From Endomychus coccineus (Eukaryota; Arthropoda; Insecta; Coleoptera; Endomychidae), in the NCBI GenBank assembly GCA_958510875.1, contig OY294067.1, positions 279,143,242 through 279,207,241 on the forward strand: DNA of 64,000 nt, written 5' to 3'. The position numbers were made by a program, and so were the translations under genes. This document shows, piece by piece, positions 57,484-64,000 of this stretch (positions within the stretch are counted from its first letter, which is position 1; each line of letters begins with the position of its first letter). Under the pieces are notes generated by a model. That model searched no databases. It had not been told where the DNA came from and saw only the letters and a program-made list of their open reading frames with translations.

Positions 57484-57775
57484 CACGGTCGTATACACAG
57501 GTCTGGAATTTCTATTGTTTGACATGAGTCTTTACATGTCGCTAAAATCATTGTCCCTCGCTCAGCCACCAGCTGGCGCATGGATCGAAGTATGTTGTCA
57601 GGATTGCGCCATATCGTTCAAATTTCAAGCCCCACAATACATAGATTGCCAGAGAACATCCCTCGACTCATGCGCCACCCGTGACGTACTACGCGACAGT
57701 CGACGCTTAGCCGTCTCACTTCCCTCATAGGAAACAGCCTCGAGTGAAACAGCCAGCTCTGTGTATACGACCATG
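57484..57775. mobile_element. MITE (CACGGTCGTAT ends), copy 1
   Basis: Inverted ends CACGGTCGTATACACAGG; partner of 60279-60565 in opposite orientation. The flanks GTCGGAGT and GTCGAAGC suggest a decayed 8-bp target duplication (6 of 8 match). Confidence 0.8.
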
Positions 57776-57879
57776 GTCGAAGCTGACGAGCAAATCGCCT
57801 GTTGAGCCAGGGCTTGGAGGTTTTCAACGAAATGGAAGGAATCTAGGATAAAACTGATAGAATTATCTAAATATCTACA

Positions 57880-57950
57880 AGAGCTGGAAGGTCCTCAGTA
57901 CTTTAATGGTATATTTAGTGGATAAGGGTGATTATTTCGTACTTAATGGT
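57880..57950 (+). mobile_element. Penelope A terminal fragment with partial hammerhead
   Basis: Reads GGTCCTCAGTACTTTAAT and GTGGATAAGGGTGATTATT on the plus strand, so it keeps the stem III and cleavage region of the Penelope A ribozyme but not the CUGAUGA part. Confidence 0.65.
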
Positions 57951-60270
57951 GATCTGCTGATCAAAGAGTTTGAAGAAGGTTCCATATTTTCGAGATATAT
58001 TTAGAGCATAACCAAATTGTTAACAATCGCTAAGTTTCAAAACGAACGTGGAAATCGACAATATAGATATTATATCTTCTGGAGTATCAGAAAACTGTAC
58101 ACCTCCAAACAAATAAAAATTTACCATCACATAGAGGAACCCGAAACCGAATATTAACGTAATGTAACGTAGTATGCCTAACATTTCCAGCATTCTTTCA
58201 TAATCCCATTCGAATGAAGCATTTAAAACCAGTCAAGAACTTTCCAATTACTCTATAACGTGGGAACTAGAACGAATAGCATAAAAAAAATCGGCAATAA
58301 AAATCTCAACCTATAAAGAATGTAATGCCTCATATTTTGGTCACATCGAAGATGGACACAGCATCAACTATACGTTACTAAAGCAGTGTTTGCGGTCAAC
58401 ATCGTGAGAGTACCGGCAAGAGAAGAGGTGGGGACACTGTTTGCCTGACGACTCGCACTTTCATGGGAGCAGGAAATAATATAGTAAAAGTATCAAATAG
58501 GTAGATTATTTGAAATTATAAAAATAGATCATTTCAATTCATTTCAGCAAAACAAGTAATTAAAATATTTCTAACAACTTGATAGATTCTCAGCATAACT
58601 CTCTCTTGATTTAACGTCGTTAAGCATTCAGAGTGAGGTTTTCTTCAGATCCTCCGGTAGGAAATGCTTTATCGAAACAACTCAATCATAAACTAATAGG
58701 ACTGATATTTTGGTACAAATGACTAGAAAAAGGATTTTTCGAACCATCTTATGAATGCATCGGATTCCATCTAGTCATTACAGCAGTGTATTTGTGTTGT
58801 TAGATTCAATCCTTATTCCCAAGAATACCTAGAATGTTCTTCATTGTTCAATAATTGACATTTATTTTACATTATTGAAACATTCTAACAAAACAGCAAC
58901 TAGTTTTATGATGTAGGTAAGTCCTCATGTCCTCATCACATCAATTTATGGAACGGATCTTTCGATTGACGGCTCCCGTATCGAATAATCTAAATATTTT
59001 ATAGTATACTGCGCATGTTGTAGCTTGCCATGCTTTCTTCTACCGCCTTTTGTCTTTTTCGAATTTCCAATATATTGATTTAACCTTGTAACGTATGAAA
59101 CTATGCAATTGATATTTGTAACCACCCACATTACCCTATTCATAAATAGACACATATAAATATGGTATAACATTATATTAATTACAGACGGTAAAGAGTA
59201 AGAAGTCCAAGAGAGTTAAAATTGGAAGTAATTTAAGTTATAACTCTTCCTCGCTCCTGCTTCCGTCATCGTTTCGTCTGAAGTTGCGCCCCCTACGGCG
59301 AACATAATTAACCCCTGTAGGATCAAATCAAACTCACTCTGTTTCTACTTGAGGTATGAAAAGTTATCCCTCCTACGTTATAACGTAATAAATTCGAGCG
59401 TAGAATCTGACGTCGGCAAAATCTTAATTTAAAAAAAATTGCACAGCCTTCACTTTTAATCAATTTCAAGAACACATGAAATCCAGAATAATAGTGTATT
59501 ATAGGGAACTTTTTCTGCCAAGGTTTTGTATGGAGCTCAATAAATTATGGGTTGCATATCTTTAGCTGCAAATTGATTGAATAAAACAGAAAAAAATGAT
59601 TTTCAGTTTTTTAAAAATCTTATCTTATAAGATGTCCACACCACACGTCAATGTATAGTATAAATAGGAAAGGATATTATGATTCTAGATTATTTCACAT
59701 TAAAAATTCAAATATTGCTTATTAAAAATCAGTGTGTCTATATAAACAATACGAATACGAATGTATGAAGGGACTGGTGTGTTTAAAAGACATTTTCGAA
59801 ATTTGTAATATCTGTTGGTCGTGGAAGTATTTATCTAGTAATGCAGTGAAATGTAAACATGTCGAAATTTGAATGTGATAGGACCTTTCGGTTTTGAGTT
59901 ATCGTGTAAACAAGCATTTCGTGACTGACATCCAAGCAGAGAGACAGACTGCCAGACAGTTCGGCAAATAGGCGGATTTTTTCAAAGATGCATAAATTCG
60001 ATGAAAAATACTATAGTAAAGGAATTATTGCGCTAGGAATCTTTTTAACGATTTGAAAATAGCTTGAGTAAATGCAATATACAGCAAATACTAAGTAAGC
60101 ATCCTCTCAGTTATCTCTTATGCAAGTCATTGGGAAGATAATGACTTGGCCTTTGGTCTAGGTACTATAATAATGAAAAATTCTCTCCGTTCACTTTTTA
60201 CTATGTGATATGAGATTTTATGTGTGTTGTAAAATTAAACAAAACTATGTTGATAACAACGTAGTGCTTA
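57951..60270. other. Unassigned sequence
   Basis: About 2.3 kb of AT-rich sequence in which I recognise neither coding sequence nor element ends. Confidence 0.4.
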
Positions 60271-60278
60271 GTTTTACT

Positions 60279-60565
60279 CACGGTCGTATATACAGGTCTG
60301 GAAACTCGAGGCTGTTTCCTATGTTAGAAGTGAGTCCGCTAAGCGTCATCTGTTGCGTAGTACTAAAAAGGTGGCGCATGAGTCGAGGGATGTTCTCTGG
60401 CACTTATACGACCGTATTTGAACGATATGGCGCCTAATCGTGACATCCTGACAACATACTTCGATCCATGCGCCAGCTGGTGGCTCAGCGATGGACTACG
60501 AGTTTGGCGACATGTAAGAGACTCATGTCAAACATAGAGTTTCCAGACCTGTATATACGACCGTG
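60279..60565. mobile_element. MITE (CACGGTCGTAT ends), copy 2, 8-bp TSD
   Basis: 287 bp with inverted ends CACGGTCGTATATACAGG and perfect 8-bp flanks GTTTTACT (60271-60278, 60566-60573). No coding. 8-bp TSD fits hAT or P superfamilies. Confidence 0.92.
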
Positions 60566-60613
60566 GTTTTACTATATGGATACTAGAATAATAATTTAGA
60601 AGAGGTTCTTGTA

Positions 60614-61196
60614 CAGAGTAGCCCGAATTATTTTTATTATTATAAACAATATATATATGTCGTTTGCAATATAGGAAATAATTACTTTATGTAAGGTTGT
60701 TTTGTTTTATTTTTCAAGCATAGCACCTTGGATTAAAAAAAATCCGTCTAAAAAAAACAGCAATAAAATAAAAGTTAAAAAAGAAAAGTAGCAAGTATGA
60801 TTCATATTGGAAAAGAAAAATTTATTTTAAAAACGAATACGCGTAAATATACAGAATGGTCCATAAGAAAAGTTTATGTCATAGATTTTAAACCATTCTT
60901 TTCATGAAAAAACTAGAGATACCATTGGATTCCTTTCAAAAAAAGTGCCTTCAGAGGGTTTTCACAGATACAAGAAATACTCATGAATAAATAAGTTAAG
61001 GGGATGAGCCAAAATGCGGAAAATTGAAAACCATCCTGTATCTTTTAAGCAGTTCATGGATATCGATATGCGGTTTCCAGTATTTACTTTCTCACAAAAA
61101 TTGAGCTCGTAACATGTAGCATGTAGGTTAATTTTCATCTAGCTCCCCTTGAAATTTGGCGTTTCCTATCACAAGTGTCCAATTCGGACCACTCTG
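60614..61196. mobile_element. MITE with TA target duplication
   Basis: 583 bp, imperfect inverted ends CAGAGTAGCCCGAATT / CAGAGTGGTCCGAATT, flanked by TA at 60612-60613 and 61197-61198. Non-coding. Confidence 0.72.
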
Positions 61197-61198
61197 TA

Positions 61199-62080
61199 CA
61201 CCAAACAAAGATAACGAGAGACTCAGTGCAAACGACACGTATTGTTGTTTATAAATAAGAATCAATAAGTTACAAGACGTCTTGGAATACCTAGGAGTGT
61301 TATGCGTTATAAGAACAAGTTACATATGGAAATTGCAATTTGCAGTCTATTGAAGGATTACCATCTCCGGTCGTAAAACAACATTCGCTTTGCTATTTCT
61401 AACAACTTGGGACTCGAGAAAGGATAACCGTACGTACAAACATATTACTTTTAAAGTAGGCTATATACTTACTCGGAAAATTCTTATGTCGTAATTTATG
61501 AGATAGATCAAATGATAATAATATAAATAATCAAAACGAATGAGTTTGTACATGTAGGTCGCTACCGGTTGTGCAGTCTGAAGTCACCTAACCGATTTCA
61601 AAAGGTCACTACTCATAAATTCAATTTTTGTTGATGGATCCTGTATATGAGACATAAATTTTATTTAATAGCGTAACTTGTACTGTTACTTTCGTAATAA
61701 ATGTTTGGATACTTGTACATTACATCGATGTTGCTACCGTAGAGGCTGAAGATCAAAATATTATTTTATGTCAATAGTAGCACCTGAAACTGCCAGGCTT
61801 AATTTTTATATCATCGAACTGACCAAAGACTCCACGATCCCATCCAATGTAGGTTTATTTTTATACGAAAGGCGGATACAATCCTAACATAACATTCAAG
61901 TAGTTTCACTAGAGATGTCATCGGTGAGCTCTAGAAGTGCTTTTATCATTGACGGGTGCTAAGCAATGCTTTATTGACAGCATTCTATTATGATTACAAA
62001 ATCGTCTGCGGAACTTTGCAAATCGTAGTTTGCTTGAGTGAACCAGATGATTCATAAATTGAGTAAGTAGGGACTTGTGC
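61199..62080. other. Unassigned sequence
   Basis: Nothing recognisable in about 880 bp. Confidence 0.4.
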
Positions 62081-62081
62081 C

Positions 62082-62825
62082 ATGGAAAACCTGCCAAGAA
62101 AATATTTAAATAGGCTCATGTATATTTGCACATACAGTCGGTCGGCTCTGGGAGCTCTCAAATCACCCAGAGTCATATCAAGGCTTGTCAAAGAATGCAG
62201 AGATACACTAGTGGAACTAGCAAGGAGAAATGAAGTTCAACTCATCTGGGTCTCTGGACACAGTGGAGATGAAGGAAATGAACTGGCCGACTCCCTGGCC
62301 AGGCGAGGGTCCTCCGGCGCCTCTGTCGGACCGAACCCAATGGTCGCTTTATCAAATCGCGTGGAGGGTCCAGCCCTTCTGGGCCAACTGAACAAAGAGT
62401 GGTCTGAACTGTGGCGAGAATCACCACGCATAAGGCAGGCCAAGCTCTTCATCAACGAGTCTGTGTCTAGGCTCTCAAAGAAACTCCTTTCTCTGAACAG
62501 AAGGGACATCAGATAGATGACTGGAATCCTAACGAGCCACTGTCGTCTCAACAAACACCTTCATACTAGGAGCATTGCAGATGATCCTATATGTATGAAA
62601 TGTAGAGAGGCGGAAAAAACTGTCTCTGACATCTTGTTGGAATGGTCTGCATTGACATTCCTCATGCACCGTCATAGAATCAAAACTGCTCCCAGGAGAA
62701 CCTATGGAAGCCAGCGTTGGCAATATTCTGGGTTTGTGGCGAGCCACGAACCTGCTAGAATACTAAGTAGCCGAAGAGCATTTGGAGGCTAAGCTCCCTC
62801 ACCTCAAATGATGATGATGATGATG
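62082..62825 (+). pseudogene. LINE RNase H and C-terminal fragment, 3' end
   Basis: The frame reads SRSALGALKSPRVISRLVKEC, NEVQLIWVSGHSGDEGNELADSLARRG (RNase H block, Glu/Asp kept), then after one stop (62514-62516) TGILTSHCRLNKHLHT and CMKCREAEKTVSDILLE, a Cys/His end. Organisation matches the fragment at 26869-27930. Followed by a short ATG/TGA microsatellite (about 62807-62825), a probable 3' tail. 5'-truncated, one stop in about 235 codons. Confidence 0.88.
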
Positions 62826-62973
62826 GAGTAGGGTACACCGAGGAAGGTTAGGACACGAGGATACAATGAACAGAATTCCACTAGCGATCGGTTGTACATA
62901 TTCGCAACATTGTCATAGACTTGCTACCAAAAGGATATGCCCGCCGCTCTAAAATTGTGACTTTTACAGACTT

Positions 62974-63060
62974 CAGTGACGGATCTACGGGGGTGGGGAG
63001 GGGGAGGGTACAGAGGCTATAGCCCTCCCCCTAATGGCTCAATAATAAAAATTACATTTC
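62974..63060 (+). mobile_element. hAT-like end fragment
   Basis: CAGTGACGGATCTACGGGGG followed by a GC-rich region is typical of one class of hAT termini. No opposite end found. Confidence 0.45.
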
Positions 63061-63349
63061 AAATTGATAAAGTTCCAAAAGGTATTTGTGTTATCCATCT
63101 CAAGTTTTCCGAATAGAATTAAAGTATTTTATAGGATCATAATGAGGACAGTATTTTTGTGGATGTAAATATGTATCACATACATATATTTAACCTACAG
63201 ACGTATCCGAAATTCAAGTTTTGAGATTAAAGTGTCGTCATCGATCAGTCTATTTTATGTGTTAACTTTCACAAATTTTTATGGTTCATGTGGCAGCAGG
63301 TGTCAATATAAAACAAGGTTATATTATAGTGTGAATAACCATGTGTTAA
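63061..63349. other. Unassigned sequence
   Basis: Nothing recognisable. Confidence 0.4.
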
Positions 63350-64000
63350 TGCCGTCAGGGCCGGGAGCAGCAACGTTTTTGGTACCGTCAAGAGCTTGTC
63401 GGACCTCATCCTAGCTGATTGCCGCGCACACTTCTGTTTGCGGAATATGATGTTCAGCGCGAAACATTTTGAAGTGTACTAGGGCTGGGGCTACTACGTA
63501 AATTGAGCGCGGTGACTCATACACACCTTTCCAGAACTGCTCGACTTCCTCCACAGTCGGGGGAGGGAAGTCGGGAGGTGGTGGGTGGGCGAAAGTCTGG
63601 GCAAAACAAGGTCTCCCTGATGGTCTGCAACACTGTACGTTTCAGTGTATGATGGTGTTGGCGTAGTTTGGCGGCCGTACACCTAATTTTTGGCCCTGCC
63701 GTTCGGTTTTCTCGATCCGGTCTTGTGATTTCTCACTCTGTCCTGCCGGAACGAGTTGTTTTGCGGTACCATACACGGGCTCGTTGATTTCCCAGAGGTC
63801 AGCGAATCCCGGAAGCTTGTCATTAATCAACGTGTCCAATTCTACCAACTCGTGTGGTCGTGAGGAGACCTTGATGTTGATTCGGATTCTCCTAGTTCTA
63901 AGATCAACTTCGGTGTTTTGGAACAGGCTTGCTCTGGTGCTGGTGCGATTAGATCTGGTTCTAGTGCTGCAGCCTGCCGGTTCTCCGCAGATAGAATACT
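63350..64000 (-). pseudogene. LINE polyprotein fragment (R2/R4-like), runs off the window
   Basis: Minus-strand frame from the window edge reads RTRRIRINIKVSSRPHELV, ELDTLINDKLPGFADLWEI and KQLVPAGQSEKSQD, then in the same or adjacent frames PTVEEVEQFWKGVYESP, CAAIS*DEVRQALDGTKN and AAPGPDGI. The FWxxxYE and APGPDGI blocks precede the RT domain of R2/R4-like and related LINEs. One stop in IS*DE and one after TIIH. The RT core is absent at the left side. Confidence 0.75.

Noticed and set aside
62237..62554. Minus-strand open frames of 61-105 codons
   Set aside because: Antisense shadows of the LINE RNase H frame on the plus strand.

Overview
This window reads as intergenic or intronic DNA of an arthropod, most likely an insect. 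It is AT-rich, carries blocks of the insect telomeric pentamer (TTAGG)n, and is filled with decayed eukaryotic transposons: mariner/Tc1, hAT, Crypton-like, Penelope-like, several LINE clades, Bel/Pao, foldback elements and MITEs. There is no bacterial gene organisation. The only convincing host coding sequence is one 189-bp exon (45530-45718, minus strand) encoding a laminin-type EGF repeat that closely resembles a netrin. If that exon belongs to a working gene, much of the window is probably intron of that locus.

Layout. 0.4-1.3 kb: tandem array with TTAGG blocks. 2-4.5 kb: mariner copy A split by a 5'-truncated LINE. 4.5-6 kb: DD41D mariner-like element. 7.3 kb: Penelope-type fragment with a hammerhead-like motif. 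8-9.7 kb: hAT with a nested MITE. 10.4-11.8 kb: Jockey-like LINE. 14.8-17.3 kb: a transposon with about 660-bp terminal inverted repeats. 17.8-20.9 kb: mariner copy B with a nested hAT. 21.8-24.7 kb: IS630-like fragment, mariner copy C split by a Bel/Pao fragment, Penelope GIY-YIG fragment and two hammerhead motifs. 25.3-26.5 kb: foldback element. 26.7-28 kb: LINE with RNase H. 28.7-29.3 kb: second IS630-like fragment. 29.3-34.6 kb: an old Penelope copy split by an intact Penelope element (651-aa ORF, 12-bp target duplication) and by a 1.55-kb foldback element. 36.7-39.3 kb: Penelope remnant with a hammerhead motif and a Crypton-like recombinase gene containing an intron. 40.3-43 kb: mariner copy D split by a second Crypton-like element. 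44.4-45.4 kb: hAT fragment and Penelope hammerhead remnant. 45.5 kb: netrin-like exon. 46.1-48.6 kb: hAT with exact 8-bp target duplications. 48.9-51.4 kb: third Crypton-like gene, split by a DD41D element. 52.3-55.3 kb: two LINE remnants, one split by a hAT. 55.8-57.9 kb: Penelope remnants and a MITE. 60.3-61.2 kb: two MITEs. 62-64 kb: LINE RNase H fragment and a LINE RT fragment.

How the parts relate. Few elements could still act alone. The 651-aa Penelope ORF (reverse transcriptase plus GIY-YIG endonuclease) is uninterrupted and is the best candidate for a recently mobile, possibly active element. Almost everything else is nested: I can read at least eight insertion-within-element events with boundaries, several with exact target-site duplications, giving a relative order of insertion. 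The two most interesting themes are (1) self-cleaving hammerhead ribozyme motifs at five or six places, mostly tied to Penelope-like sequence and with palindromic stem III suggesting dimeric action, and (2) three Crypton-like tyrosine recombinase genes within about 15 kb, one of which sits inside a mariner and therefore shows its exact ends.
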